This document shows, one piece after another, positions 38,144-47,997 of a DNA stretch of 64,000 nucleotides (positions are counted from its first letter, which is position 1; each line of letters starts with the position of its first letter). Position numbers and translations under genes: made by a program. A model generated the notes under the pieces. That model did not search any database and was not told where the DNA came from. It saw only the letters and a list, made by a program, of their open reading frames with translations. This DNA comes from Woeseiaceae bacterium. Lineage in GTDB: Bacteria > Pseudomonadota > Gammaproteobacteria > Steroidobacterales > Woeseiaceae. The stretch spans positions 1 to 64,000 of the forward strand of contig JASJCM010000006.1 in the NCBI GenBank assembly GCA_030065985.1, read 5' to 3'.

Positions 38144-39012
38144 TTGCGCGCCTCCTTGACCTTGGCAACGAACAGGTCGGCAACGGACGGCGTTCGCATC
38201 TCGCCGAGGCCCTCGAGGTGCTCGCGGCTGATGCCTTCGAACAACATGACCGATTTGCCGAACATTTCGCTCTCGGCGATTGGCCGCAGGCCGCGCGCCT
38301 TTAGCGCCTCCTCGCCGGATGTTGCAAGTTCTATATAAGTGTCGGATAGCGAGTCCATGGGCGAGTCGAGCAGGATTTTGCCGTCGTTGATGAACATCAC
38401 GTCGGTGAGCAGATTCTCGATCTCCTCGACCTGGTGGGTCGTGATCAGAATCGTGCGCTCCTCATCGAAGTAGTCGTTGAGGAGGTTGGCGTAGAACTCC
38501 TTGCGGAACAGGATATCGAGGCCGAGCGTCGGCTCATCGAGGACGAGCAGCTTGGCGTCGATTGCCATGATGATCGACAGGTGCAGCTGGGTGACCATGC
38601 CTTTCGATAGTTCCTTGACCTTGGCGCCCGGCTGGACCTTGGTCTGCCGCAGCAGTTCCTCGGCCCGCGAACGTGTGAAGTTCGGGTGCACGCTTTCTAC
38701 GTAGTCGAGCAATTGCGACACCTTGATCCAGCGCGGCAGCACAGCCACGTCGGCGATAAAGCAGATCTGCCGCATAAGCTGCTTGCGTTGCCGGAACGGA
38801 TCCAGGCCGATGACCGAAAGATCGCCGTCGCAATCCGTGAGGCCCAGTACGGCCTTCAATAAGGTGGTTTTGCCGGCGCCATTCGGACCGATAAGGCCGA
38901 GTATCTTGCCTTTATCGATGTCAAAACTGACGTTGTCGACGGCTCGTACGTCGCCGAAGTGCTTCGATACGCCGCGCGCGGTGACCAGGCTAGTCATTCT
39001 CGTCTCCTGCAT
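38140..39012 (-). CDS. ABC transporter ATP-binding protein
   Basis: GLIGPNGAGKTTLLKAVLGL, LSKGMVTQLHLSIIMAIDAKLLVLDEPTLGLD. Confidence 0.93.
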   Translation of the reverse strand: MQETRMTSLVTARGVSKHFGDVRAVDNVSFDIDKGKILGLIGPNGAGKTTLLKAVLGLTDCDGDLSVIGLDPFRQRKQLMRQICFIADVAVLPRWIKVSQLLDYVESVHPNFTRSRAEELLRQTKVQPGAKVKELSKGMVTQLHLSIIMAIDAKLLVLDEPTLGLDILFRKEFYANLLNDYFDEERTILITTHQVEEIENLLTDVMFINDGKILLDSPMDSLSDTYIELATSGEEALKARGLRPIAESEMFGKSVMLFEGISREHLEGLGEMRTPSVADLFVAKVKEARK

Positions 39013-39367
39013 CCGTTGCGTTGGTTTTTAGTAGTTCTTCCGGATCGAGTCCGAGTCGTTCGATCGTCGCGATGACCTGCGGCCACTCCTTTTCAAGGAA
39101 TCGTTCGCGTTCCGCTTTCAACAGCTGAGTGCGGGCGCCGTCATTGACGAACATGCCGCGCCCCCGTTTCTTCTCGACAAGGCCTTCGTCGACGAGCTCC
39201 TGGTAGCCCTTCAGGACAGTCAGCGGGTTGAGCCGGTATTCGGCCGCGACGTTGCGGACCGACGGCAGCGCATCGCCATCCCCGAGGACACCCTCGAGGA
39301 TCATCGCCACGACGCGGTCGCGAAGCTGGCGATAGATCGGCTGGTCTTCATTCCATTTGGGGTCCAT
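38990..39367 (-). CDS. GntR family transcriptional regulator (YtrA-like)
   Basis: QPIYRQLRDRVVAMILEGVLGDGDALPSVRNVAAEYRLNPLTVLKGYQELVDEGLVEKKRGRGMFV. Confidence 0.93.
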   Translation of the reverse strand: MDPKWNEDQPIYRQLRDRVVAMILEGVLGDGDALPSVRNVAAEYRLNPLTVLKGYQELVDEGLVEKKRGRGMFVNDGARTQLLKAERERFLEKEWPQVIATIERLGLDPEELLKTNATDAGDEND

Positions 39368-39433
39368 CTCTGCTTCTGGCTTCCTTAAAAAGGCGCCGGC
39401 CACTTGGACCGGCGCAATTGCTCCGTCGCTACT

Positions 39434-39608
39434 TTACTCGTCTTCGAGACGGAATTGACTGATATGTGCGGTGTCGTCGCCCGCGGCCTCCGCGGCCGCA
39501 AGTTGGTATGTCGCCGCGTTAAGCTGACCCGAAATCAGCGCCACGAGCATCAGCAACATCACAATTAAGCTAATGATTTCATTAACATATGCTGATAGCT
39601 TGTTCATT
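39434..39608 (-). CDS. Small single-TM hypothetical protein
   Basis: MNKLSAYVNEIISLIVMLLMLVALISGQLNAATYQ; first gene of the gntR-ABC unit. Confidence 0.55.
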
Positions 39609-39660
39609 GTTTGGTCCCCAGGTCCTTGCTGGTACCCCATCCAGGGGTGTGGGTGAATTG

Positions 39661-39682
39661 GTGTTATAGTTGACTATAACAC
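39661..39682. promoter_or_regulatory. Perfect inverted repeat, candidate GntR operator
   Basis: GTGTTATAGT-TG-ACTATAACAC; minus-strand TTGCAA-N16-TATAGT promoter overlaps it. Confidence 0.75.
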
Positions 39683-39776
39683 TATCCATCGCGATTGCAA
39701 CCCCCCTGGCGCAACAAAACCCCGGCCGCCGGCCACCTGCGTTTACACAGGGACAGGAATACGTCGGGAATCGCCT

Positions 39777-40412
39777 ATGGCCGCCACCGCAGATTCGCTC
39801 ACAGCCAGCACCGCCGCCCTAGGCAGCGAGGCGGCTCTGGCCTATGCTCCGGCCATGGCCCACGCTCCGGATGACAGTGCGCTGATGCTTCGCTACCAGG
39901 ATGGCGACGTTGCCGCGTTTGAGACCCTGTACCGGCGGCACAAGGACCCCGTCTACCGCTACCTGCTGAGACTCAGCGGGCACCACGAAGCGGCAGAAGA
40001 CGTCTTCCAGGAAGTCTGGGGCAAGATCATCAAGGCACGCGAGAGCTATCGACCGACGGCCAAGTTCACGACGTTCCTGTACCGGGTTGCCCACAACTGC
40101 TTCATCGATCACGTGCGCCGCAACCGGCGCCATGCCGGGGCAACCGAGCTGAAACCCGAGCTCTGTAGCGACGAGGGCGAATCCCTCGAACTGACGACAG
40201 AACGTCAGCTCGCGAGGCAACGGCTGGCGGAGGCGCTCGGTACTTTGCCCGAAGAGCAACGCGACGCCTTCCTGCTGCATGAGGAAGGCGGCCTCAGCGT
40301 GGACGAGATAGCCGCCGTGACGGGCAGCAACCGGGAAACAGCGAAAAGCAGACTCCGTTATGCGGTTGCCAAGCTGCGCGCGGCGATTGACGAACCGGCA
40401 GAAACATCATGA
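39777..40412 (+). CDS. Sigma-70 family (ECF) RNA polymerase sigma factor
   Basis: FETLYRRHKDPVYRYLLRLSGHHEAAEDVFQEVWGKIIKARESY; LPEEQRDAFLLHEEGGLSVDEIAAVTGSNRETAKSRLRYAVAKLR. Confidence 0.94.
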   Translation: MAATADSLTASTAALGSEAALAYAPAMAHAPDDSALMLRYQDGDVAAFETLYRRHKDPVYRYLLRLSGHHEAAEDVFQEVWGKIIKARESYRPTAKFTTFLYRVAHNCFIDHVRRNRRHAGATELKPELCSDEGESLELTTERQLARQRLAEALGTLPEEQRDAFLLHEEGGLSVDEIAAVTGSNRETAKSRLRYAVAKLRAAIDEPAETS

Positions 40413-41161
40413 CTGAAGACGCCAACAACCAGGACGTAACACAGGCTTACCGCGACCTCGCAACGGAAACGACTCCGCCGGGGCTCGATGACAAGATGCT
40501 CGCCATGGCGACACGCGAGACTCGTTCGCGTTATGGCATCGCGCGGGCCTGGGTTCGCCCGGTCGCATGGGCTGCGACTATTGGCCTGAGCCTCGCAATC
40601 GTGCTCGAGGTCTGGCAGGTCATTCCGCCCGGCCCTGATGCGGAGCCCACCGCTACCCGCGAAATCGCACCGAGCACGCTCTCGGCTGACGAGGCGCCGG
40701 CGCGCCTGCGGCAGGAAATGGAAAAGCGTGAAGACACCTCACAGATTCCTGGCCCTGCAAACACCCTGATGGATAATGTCCCGGTCAACCCGGGCGGGGG
40801 CGGTGCAGAGGAGCTGGGCGCAAGGCGTGCAGCGCCGCAGAATGTTCAGGAAGCGAAAGAAAGCCCGTCGGTCGTAATGGAAGACGCTGATGCGTTTGCC
40901 GCAAAAGACATGCGTATCCTGGAAGAGGCCGAAGTAAAGGCGCAGCAACGGGCAGGCGAACCGGAAATCGCGTCATTTGCCGTCATCTCGACCGAGGCCC
41001 ACAAGGCGCATTGCGATGAGACCGCCCGCGCGACTGCCGAGAGCTGGTATGAGTGCATCGAAGGACTACGCGAGGCCGGTGACACAGAGTTTGCAGAGAA
41101 CGAACTCGCGGCGCTGGCCCTGGCGTTCCCGGATTTCGAGGTGCCGGTACCGAGTAGGTAA
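40409..41161 (+). CDS. Putative anti-sigma factor/regulatory membrane protein
   Basis: ATGA overlap with the sigma gene, single central TM (VAWAATIGLSLAIVLEVWQ). Confidence 0.65.
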   Translation: MTEDANNQDVTQAYRDLATETTPPGLDDKMLAMATRETRSRYGIARAWVRPVAWAATIGLSLAIVLEVWQVIPPGPDAEPTATREIAPSTLSADEAPARLRQEMEKREDTSQIPGPANTLMDNVPVNPGGGGAEELGARRAAPQNVQEAKESPSVVMEDADAFAAKDMRILEEAEVKAQQRAGEPEIASFAVISTEAHKAHCDETARATAESWYECIEGLREAGDTEFAENELAALALAFPDFEVPVPSR

Positions 41162-41190
41162 TTGACGGCAGTGCCTGGCGGGCCCGCCGA

Positions 41191-41199
41191 TGCTAGAAT
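41191..41199 (+). promoter_or_regulatory. Extended -10 promoter element for mdh
   Basis: TGC-TAGAAT 44 nt upstream of the mdh ATG. Confidence 0.5.
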
Positions 41200-41242
41200 C
41201 GCCGCCCCGATTTCTACTTCAAATCCTGCCAGGAACTGACTC

Positions 41243-42220
41243 ATGAAAGCACCCGTTCGCGTCACGATCACCGGCGCCGCCGGCCAGATCGGCTACCAGC
41301 TCGCCTTCCGTATTGCCTCCGGCCAGATGTTGGGCAACGACCAGCCCGTCATCCTCCAGCTGCTGGAAATCACGCCGGCGCTGGACGCGCTGAACGGCGT
41401 CGTTATGGAGCTCGACGACTGTGCCTTCCCGACGCTCGCGGGCATCGTCGCGACGGACGACGCAAACGTTGCGTTCAAGGATGCAGATTACGCTCTGCTG
41501 GTCGGCGCACGGCCACGCGGTCCGGGCATGGAGCGCAAGGATCTGCTCGAAGCAAACGCGGCGATCTTCTCAGTGCAGGGCAAGGCGATGAACGACCATG
41601 CCAGTCGTGGCATCAAGGTGCTCGTCGTCGGTAACCCTGCCAACACGAATGCCCTGATCGCGCAGTCAAACGCCCCCGATCTTGATCCGCGCAACTTCAC
41701 CGCCATGACGCGGCTCGACCACAACCGGGCGATGGCCCAGCTCGCTGCGAAGACCGGCACGCATGTCAACGACATCAGGCAGATGACGATCTGGGGTAAC
41801 CATTCAGCCACGCAGTATCCCGACGTCAACCATGCATCCGTGGATGGCAAGGCGGCCGCCGACCTCGTCGACCTGGGGTGGCTCGCGGACGAGTTCATCC
41901 CGGTCGTGCAGCAACGCGGCGCCGCCATCATCAAGGCGCGCGGCGCGTCGTCTGCTGCGTCAGCCGCGTCGGCCGCCATTGACCACATGCGCGATTGGGC
42001 CCTGGGCACGCCGGACGGTGACTGGGTAAGCATGGCGATCCCGGCCGACGGCAGCTACGGCATCGAGCCGGGCATCATTTACTCCTACCCGGTACGGTGC
42101 AGAGGCGGCGATTACGAGATCGTGCAGAATCTTTCGATCGACGACTTTAGTCGCGAGCGTATGGATGCGACGGAAACCGAACTGCGTGAGGAACGTGCCG
42201 CGATTGAGGAACTCCTATAA
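41243..42220 (+). CDS. mdh: Malate dehydrogenase
   Basis: [70 protein letters not shown]. Confidence 0.96.
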   Translation: MKAPVRVTITGAAGQIGYQLAFRIASGQMLGNDQPVILQLLEITPALDALNGVVMELDDCAFPTLAGIVATDDANVAFKDADYALLVGARPRGPGMERKDLLEANAAIFSVQGKAMNDHASRGIKVLVVGNPANTNALIAQSNAPDLDPRNFTAMTRLDHNRAMAQLAAKTGTHVNDIRQMTIWGNHSATQYPDVNHASVDGKAAADLVDLGWLADEFIPVVQQRGAAIIKARGASSAASAASAAIDHMRDWALGTPDGDWVSMAIPADGSYGIEPGIIYSYPVRCRGGDYEIVQNLSIDDFSRERMDATETELREERAAIEELL

Positions 42221-42273
42221 AGTAGGACGCAGTACTTCTGCACGTGGTTTACCTTACATAAGAGGTCTTCGTT

Positions 42274-44832
42274 TTGGCCGGTTTGACTGTTAGCTTGCTC
42301 TGGGCGCTGCTGTTCATCGGCGGCGGAATCTATCTCGCCTACCAGCGCATTGATTTGCGCACGTCGACGATTGCTGCGGGTATCGCACTCGCGGCCTACA
42401 CCGTGTTCGGCAGCTGGTCCTGGTTGTGGCTGCTGTTGCTCTGGATCCTGTTCGGCGTAATGGTCGTTCCGAACCTGATCGACGTGCGTCGCGAGAAGCT
42501 CACGAAACCGTTGCTCGCGGTGTACCGCAAGATGCTGCCTTCAATGTCCGACACCGAGCGCGAAGCGCTCGAGGCCGGCAGCGTCTGGTGGGATGGCGAG
42601 CTGTTCTCCGGCATGCCGGAGTGGGACAAGCTGATGTCGTTCCCGGCGCCGAAACTGTCCGACGAAGAACAGGCATTTGTCGACGGTCCCTGCGAAGAGC
42701 TCTGCCGCATGATCGACGACTGGGCGATCAACCACGAACACGGCGACATGCCGAAAGAAGTCTGGGATTACATCATCGGGAACAAGTTTTTCGCGATGAT
42801 CATCCCGAAGCAGTACGGCGGACTCGAGTTCTCTGCGTACGCCAATTCGGTCGTCATTGAGAAGCTCGCAAGCCGCAGCGCAGTGGCTTCGAGCACGGTC
42901 GGCGTGCCGAACTCTCTCGGCCCGGCCGAGCTTCTTCTGCACTACGGTACGGAGGAGCAGAAAGACCGCTACCTCCCCGGCCTCGCTGCCGGTACTGAAA
43001 TCCCGTGCTTCGCGCTGACTTCACCGCAGGCCGGTTCCGATGCCGCCGCTATTATCGACAACGGCGTTGTCTGCAAGGGCACCTGGCAGGGCAAGGAAAT
43101 CACGGGCATCCGCCTGAACTGGGACAAGCGCTATATCACGCTGGCGCCGATCGCGACCGTGCTTGGACTCGCGTTCAAGCTCTACGATCCCGATCACCTC
43201 ATCGGCGACCAGGACGAGTACGGCATCACGGCCGCGTTGATACCGACGGATACAGAAGGTGTCGAGGTCGGCAACCGACATAACCCGCTGTCCATCGCGT
43301 TCATGAACGGACCGACGCGGGGCAAAGACGTCTTCGTGCCGCTCGACTACATCATTGGCGGTCCGGAAATGGCCGGCAAGGGCTGGAAAATGCTTGTCGA
43401 ATTGCTATCAGTCGGCCGCGCAATCACGTTGCCATCAACGGCGGCGGGTGGTGGCCAGGCCGCATCGTATGCGACTGGCGCATATGCCACGATTCGCAAA
43501 CAGTTCAACACCTCAATCGCGAACTTCGAGGGTGTCAGCGACGCGATCGCGCGCATCGCTGGCCACACGTACATCATGAACGCCGCGTGCGCGGTGACGT
43601 CGGGTGCAATCGACCAGGGTGAGAAGCCGGCAGTGCCTTCGGCAATCCTGAAATATCACTGCACCGAACTCGGACGTAAGTGTGCCAACGACGCCATGGA
43701 CGTGCACGGCGGTAAGGGCGTCATGATGGGGCCAAACAATTACCTCGGCCGCGGCTACATGGCGACACCGATCGCGATTACGGTTGAGGGCGCGAACATC
43801 CTGACGCGCAGCCTGATCATCTACGGCCAGGGCGCAATCCGGTGCCACCCGTTCGTGCTCCGCGAACTCCAGGCTGCCGGCGACGAGGATCACGATCGCG
43901 GCCTGATCGAGTTCGACGACGCCCTGTTCGGCCACATCGGCTACGCAATCAGCAACCTTGCGCGCTCGTTCTTCCTCGCGCTGACGCATGCGAAGTTCAG
44001 CCGGGTACCGTTGAACACGCCAACGCGTCGCTACTACCAGAACATCAATCGTTACAGCGCCGCGTTCGCGCTGGCGTCCGACTTCGCGATGCTGACGCTC
44101 GGCGGTGACCTCAAGAAACGCGAACTGCTGTCCGCGCGACTTGGCGATATCCTGAGCTCGATGTACCTCGCATCCTGCGTGCTCAAGCACTTCGAGAACC
44201 AGGGCCGTCGTGCGACAGACCTGCCGCTCGTCGAGTGGTCGGTGCGGACGCTCATGTACCAGGCACAGGAATCGCTGCACGAATTCCTGCTGAACTTCCC
44301 GAACCGCTGGGTTTCCTGGTTCCTGCGTTTCTTCATCTTCCCGCGCGGACGGACATACAAGGATCCGTCGGACGAACTCGGCCGTCGCGTGGTCGACCTG
44401 GTCACGGCACCCGGAGAATCGCGCGAGCGGCTGAGCCAGTACGCGTACACGACCCTCGACCAGGGCAATCCGCTCGGCAAGCTCCAGCAGGCGCTCGAAC
44501 TGTCGATCGAGTTTGCGCCGCTCGAGAAGCGCCTGCGCCAGGCCCGCAAGGAAGGACTAATCAGCGCCGACTACCTCGGGCTGCAAATCACCGAGGCCGA
44601 GAAAGCGCAGGTCATCAGCAAGGCCGAAGCCAACGGGCTGCGCGACTATCACGAGAAGGTCTCCGCACTGCTCGACGTCGACGAGTTCCCGCACGACGAG
44701 TTCCTGCACCGCAGCAGCGGCCCTGCACCGGCTGATCCGCCGAAAAAGCCCGCGAAGAAGGCGAGCAAGAAGAAAGCTGCGAAGAAAACGGCGCGCAAGA
44801 AGTCCAGCAAGAAGAAGACCGCCAAAGCCTGA
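42274..44832 (+). CDS. fadE: Acyl-CoA dehydrogenase FadE-type with lysine-rich C-terminal tail (TTG start)
   Basis: 852 aa; N-terminal TMs; CFALTSPQAGSDAAAI; MDVHGGKGVMMGPNNYLGRGYMATPIAITVEGANILTRSLIIYGQGAIRCHP. Confidence 0.93.
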   Translation: MAGLTVSLLWALLFIGGGIYLAYQRIDLRTSTIAAGIALAAYTVFGSWSWLWLLLLWILFGVMVVPNLIDVRREKLTKPLLAVYRKMLPSMSDTEREALEAGSVWWDGELFSGMPEWDKLMSFPAPKLSDEEQAFVDGPCEELCRMIDDWAINHEHGDMPKEVWDYIIGNKFFAMIIPKQYGGLEFSAYANSVVIEKLASRSAVASSTVGVPNSLGPAELLLHYGTEEQKDRYLPGLAAGTEIPCFALTSPQAGSDAAAIIDNGVVCKGTWQGKEITGIRLNWDKRYITLAPIATVLGLAFKLYDPDHLIGDQDEYGITAALIPTDTEGVEVGNRHNPLSIAFMNGPTRGKDVFVPLDYIIGGPEMAGKGWKMLVELLSVGRAITLPSTAAGGGQAASYATGAYATIRKQFNTSIANFEGVSDAIARIAGHTYIMNAACAVTSGAIDQGEKPAVPSAILKYHCTELGRKCANDAMDVHGGKGVMMGPNNYLGRGYMATPIAITVEGANILTRSLIIYGQGAIRCHPFVLRELQAAGDEDHDRGLIEFDDALFGHIGYAISNLARSFFLALTHAKFSRVPLNTPTRRYYQNINRYSAAFALASDFAMLTLGGDLKKRELLSARLGDILSSMYLASCVLKHFENQGRRATDLPLVEWSVRTLMYQAQESLHEFLLNFPNRWVSWFLRFFIFPRGRTYKDPSDELGRRVVDLVTAPGESRERLSQYAYTTLDQGNPLGKLQQALELSIEFAPLEKRLRQARKEGLISADYLGLQITEAEKAQVISKAEANGLRDYHEKVSALLDVDEFPHDEFLHRSSGPAPADPPKKPAKKASKKKAAKKTARKKSSKKKTAKA

Positions 44833-44848
44833 TTGCAGGGCCTGACTT

Positions 44849-45943
44849 ATGAGCAAGCGCGACGCCGAGCTACCAGAGCACCAGGACTGCCTGAACTGCG
44901 GCACGCGGCTCCAGGGCCAGTATTGCGGTCATTGCGGTCAGCGCGCGACCAGTCGCCTGATCAGCCTCTACGAGCTGACGCGCGATGCGTTCGGCGACAT
45001 GTTCGAACTCGATTCTCGCCTCTGGCGAACACTGATCCCGCTCCTGCTTCGGCCGGGACAGCTGACCCGCGACTATCTCGAGGGCCGTCGGGCCCGCTAC
45101 ATGCCGCCGTTCCGCATGTACCTGGTACTCAGTGTCATCTTCTTTATCGTCGCGTTCTTCGATCCGCGCGACGACTTCAGCCTGCTGTTCGAGCCCGCGC
45201 CACCGCCGACGGCGGAGGAGGTCGAAGCGGAGGAAGTCGACAAAGAGGAGGCACTGGACCAGGCCGAAGCAACGATCAGCGAGCTCGCGGCAACGGGTGT
45301 GCTGGACGATGAGGATGCGAAGGACGCGCTCAGCGCAATCGAAGAAGAGCGTGACGGCGAAAGTAGCATCACCCTTTACAGCACAGAAGAAGACGATGGG
45401 CTCGACTTCGATTACGACGAGGACACGCGGGAGTGCACCGTTACCGGCGTCGACACTCTGCCCGACTGGCTGCAGCGGCGTCTGACAGAAGACCGACTCG
45501 AGCAGATCTGTGAGCGGATAGCCGTCGACAAAGGCAAGGCAATTGTCGGGATGATGCTCGACAACATCCCTGTCGCGCTGATCGTGTTGCTGCCGGTCAT
45601 GGCTCTGGTACTCAAAGCCCTGTACCCGCTATCGCGGCGCTTCTTTGTCGAGCACCTGCTTTTCTTCGTGCACTTCCACTCGTTCTTCTTCCTGATCCTG
45701 ACCTTGCAGATCCTGTTTTCGCGTCTCGCAGGTCTGGTGTGGCTGCCCGGCTGGGCCGTTGCGCTCGTGCTCGTCGCGGCGTCGTTCTACATACCCGTGT
45801 ACCTTTACAAGGCGATGCGCCGGGTATACGGGCAGGGACACTTGATGACAATGATGAAGTACGTGGTGCTCGTCGTCGCCTATGCAGCGGGCGCAACGTT
45901 TACTATGCTCGGGGCGACGCTGTTCGCACTGCTTTCCCTCTAA
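44849..45943 (+). CDS. DUF3667 domain membrane protein
   Basis: CLNCGTRLQGQYCGHCGQRATSRLISLYELTRDAFGDMFELDSRLWRTLIPLLLRPGQLTRDYLEGRRARYMPPFRMYL. Confidence 0.88.
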   Translation: MSKRDAELPEHQDCLNCGTRLQGQYCGHCGQRATSRLISLYELTRDAFGDMFELDSRLWRTLIPLLLRPGQLTRDYLEGRRARYMPPFRMYLVLSVIFFIVAFFDPRDDFSLLFEPAPPPTAEEVEAEEVDKEEALDQAEATISELAATGVLDDEDAKDALSAIEEERDGESSITLYSTEEDDGLDFDYDEDTRECTVTGVDTLPDWLQRRLTEDRLEQICERIAVDKGKAIVGMMLDNIPVALIVLLPVMALVLKALYPLSRRFFVEHLLFFVHFHSFFFLILTLQILFSRLAGLVWLPGWAVALVLVAASFYIPVYLYKAMRRVYGQGHLMTMMKYVVLVVAYAAGATFTMLGATLFALLSL

Positions 45944-45962
45944 TACGACAGGAACCAAAACA

Positions 45963-46466
45963 ATGAAGAAACGTATCCTGCCCATCCTGGCTTTTGCCCT
46001 GGCGGTAGCCGCGTGCGGCGAGAAGCCTGCCGAGAAACCGGTCGCGGAGGCGCCGACTGAAGCCACGGCTGAGACCCAAGCCGCGCCGGCCACTCTGCCG
46101 CGCACTGCATCGCTTGACGGAGCGCGGGTATTTTTCATAAGTCCGGCCGATGGCGACACCGTGACGAGCCCGGTGCGCATCGAATTTGGCATTGAAGGCA
46201 TGACCGTGGCACCCGCCGGGGACAACACCCCGCACTCGGGGCACCACCACCTGCTGATCGATACCGGGCTCCCCGATTTGGCCCTGCCCATCCCGGCCGA
46301 CGCGAATCACGTGCATTTCGGCGATGGCAGCACATCCACTGAGATCGAGCTGGAACCTGGGCAACACACGCTGCAAATGTTGCTTGGCGACCACCTGCAC
46401 ATCCCGCATGATCCGCCCCTCACGTCCGATCGAATCACGATCACGGTCCAATCAACAGTTGAGTGA
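45963..46466 (+). CDS. DUF4399 lipoprotein
   Basis: Lipobox VAAC; ARVFFISPADGDTVTSPVRIEFGIEGMTVAPAGDNTPHSGHHHLLID...LGDHLHIPHDPPLTSDRITI. Confidence 0.9.
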   Translation: MKKRILPILAFALAVAACGEKPAEKPVAEAPTEATAETQAAPATLPRTASLDGARVFFISPADGDTVTSPVRIEFGIEGMTVAPAGDNTPHSGHHHLLIDTGLPDLALPIPADANHVHFGDGSTSTEIELEPGQHTLQMLLGDHLHIPHDPPLTSDRITITVQSTVE

Positions 46467-46488
46467 CGGAGCCCGCGCATCTAAAATC
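46460..46488 (+). promoter_or_regulatory. Sigma70 promoter for HMG-CoA synthase gene
   Basis: TTGAGT-N17-TAAAAT, overlapping the end of the DUF4399 gene. Confidence 0.6.
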
Positions 46489-46511
46489 GCCGGGCTGACT
46501 GTAGTTCCATC

Positions 46512-47996
46512 ATGACTGACCTGAAATCCACACGATCCATTGGTATCAGCGGCCTCGCCGCCTACATCCCGCCATACCGCGTATGGCTGGAGGATTGGTG
46601 TGACTGGACCGACAGCCAGTGGCCCAAGATCCGCGAGGTCGTCGGCCGCAGTTTCCGCTGCCGCGGGCCCGACCACAGCGTCTACACGATGGCCGCCAAT
46701 GCCGTCATTCGGCTGATCGACCAGTACGACATCGATCCGAACCGCGTCAAATTCCTGGGTCTCGGCACCGAATCCAGCACTGACAACTCGGCTGGGGCCA
46801 TTATCGTCAAGGGCATGGTGGACGAGGCGCTTATTTCGCGTGGTTTGCCGCCCATTGCGCGCAGCTGCGAGGTTCCCGAGTTCAAACACGCGTGCCTTGG
46901 GGGCGTCTACGGCATGAAAGGCGCCATCCGCCACCTGGCGCTGGACGGCGCCGGTAGCCAGGCTATCGTGGTTTGCGCGGACATCGCCGAATACGCGCGC
47001 GGCAGCTCGGGCGAGCCGACCCAGGGCGCTGGCGCGGTCGCGATGCTGCTCGAGGAGGATCCGCAGCTTGCCGTTGTCGATCTGGTCGGTTCGGGTTCCG
47101 CGTCCGACTACCGGATCATGGACTTCCGCAAGCCGATGCTGCGCTTCTGCGGGCAGGACCGCTCCGAATCTCATCAGGTACAGGACTTCCCGGTTTTCAA
47201 CGGCAAGTACTCGACGACCTGTTACGTCGACGAGACACTGCATGCCCTGCACGACATGTACGAGAAGCGCGAGCTGGAGCCGAGCGCTTACCTGCGCTCG
47301 CTCCGCAGTGTATTTCTGCACCGTCCCTACCGGCGCATGCCTGAGACAGGCTGGGCCGTGTCGTACCTGTTCGCGTTAAGCCAGGGCAGTAACGAGGATC
47401 GCGCCGAACTCGCCTCCTATTGCTATGAAGCAGGCGTCGATGTCGACGCGATGCTGCAGGAAATGATGTCGAAACCGGCGGTCGCGGAACTGGCGACTCC
47501 GGAGCAGCTGAACTATGAGGCGTATCCGCTGACGATGGCTGCGCTACGTGCGTTCCGCGCGTCGCGCCATTATCGCCTGGAGATTCTCGACAAACTGCGG
47601 CTTGGCAGCGACACGATGCTCGATCTGGGCAACCTCTACACGGCCGCTTTACCGGCATGGATGGCCGCTGGCTTCGAACAAGCGCTCGAAGAAGACTCTT
47701 ACGAGGTCGGCGAAGAAGTCCTGACGCTGGGCTACGGTAGCGGCGACGCGGCCGAGGTAATCCCGTTCTTCGTCGCCGATGGCTGGAAGGAAGCAACGCG
47801 CAAGATCGGATTCGGGCAGGCAATGCAGTTTGCAATTGACCTGACGCAGGAACAATACATCGCGTTGCACGATGGCCGCCGCGTCACAGGACTCGACTAT
47901 GTGCCGAACAACGAGTTCGTGATCGAACGGGTCGGCGCCTCCGACGAACGCCATTTCGCCGATATCGGCATCGAGTACTACAAGTACATCGCCTGA
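46512..47996 (+). CDS. Hydroxymethylglutaryl-CoA synthase family protein
   Basis: TMAANAVIRLI, EFKHACLGGVYGM (catalytic Cys), FLHRPYRRMP (catalytic His); next to other mevalonate genes. Confidence 0.88.
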   Translation: MTDLKSTRSIGISGLAAYIPPYRVWLEDWCDWTDSQWPKIREVVGRSFRCRGPDHSVYTMAANAVIRLIDQYDIDPNRVKFLGLGTESSTDNSAGAIIVKGMVDEALISRGLPPIARSCEVPEFKHACLGGVYGMKGAIRHLALDGAGSQAIVVCADIAEYARGSSGEPTQGAGAVAMLLEEDPQLAVVDLVGSGSASDYRIMDFRKPMLRFCGQDRSESHQVQDFPVFNGKYSTTCYVDETLHALHDMYEKRELEPSAYLRSLRSVFLHRPYRRMPETGWAVSYLFALSQGSNEDRAELASYCYEAGVDVDAMLQEMMSKPAVAELATPEQLNYEAYPLTMAALRAFRASRHYRLEILDKLRLGSDTMLDLGNLYTAALPAWMAAGFEQALEEDSYEVGEEVLTLGYGSGDAAEVIPFFVADGWKEATRKIGFGQAMQFAIDLTQEQYIALHDGRRVTGLDYVPNNEFVIERVGASDERHFADIGIEYYKYIA

Positions 47997-47997
47997 G

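Noticed and set aside
41178-41189. GGCGGGCCCGCC palindrome upstream of mdh
   Set aside because: Perfect 12-bp palindrome, but easily produced by chance in GC-rich DNA and without a T tract; not enough to call a terminator or operator.
43513-44280. 255 aa minus-strand ORF
   Set aside because: Antisense to fadE; composition typical of a frame shadow.
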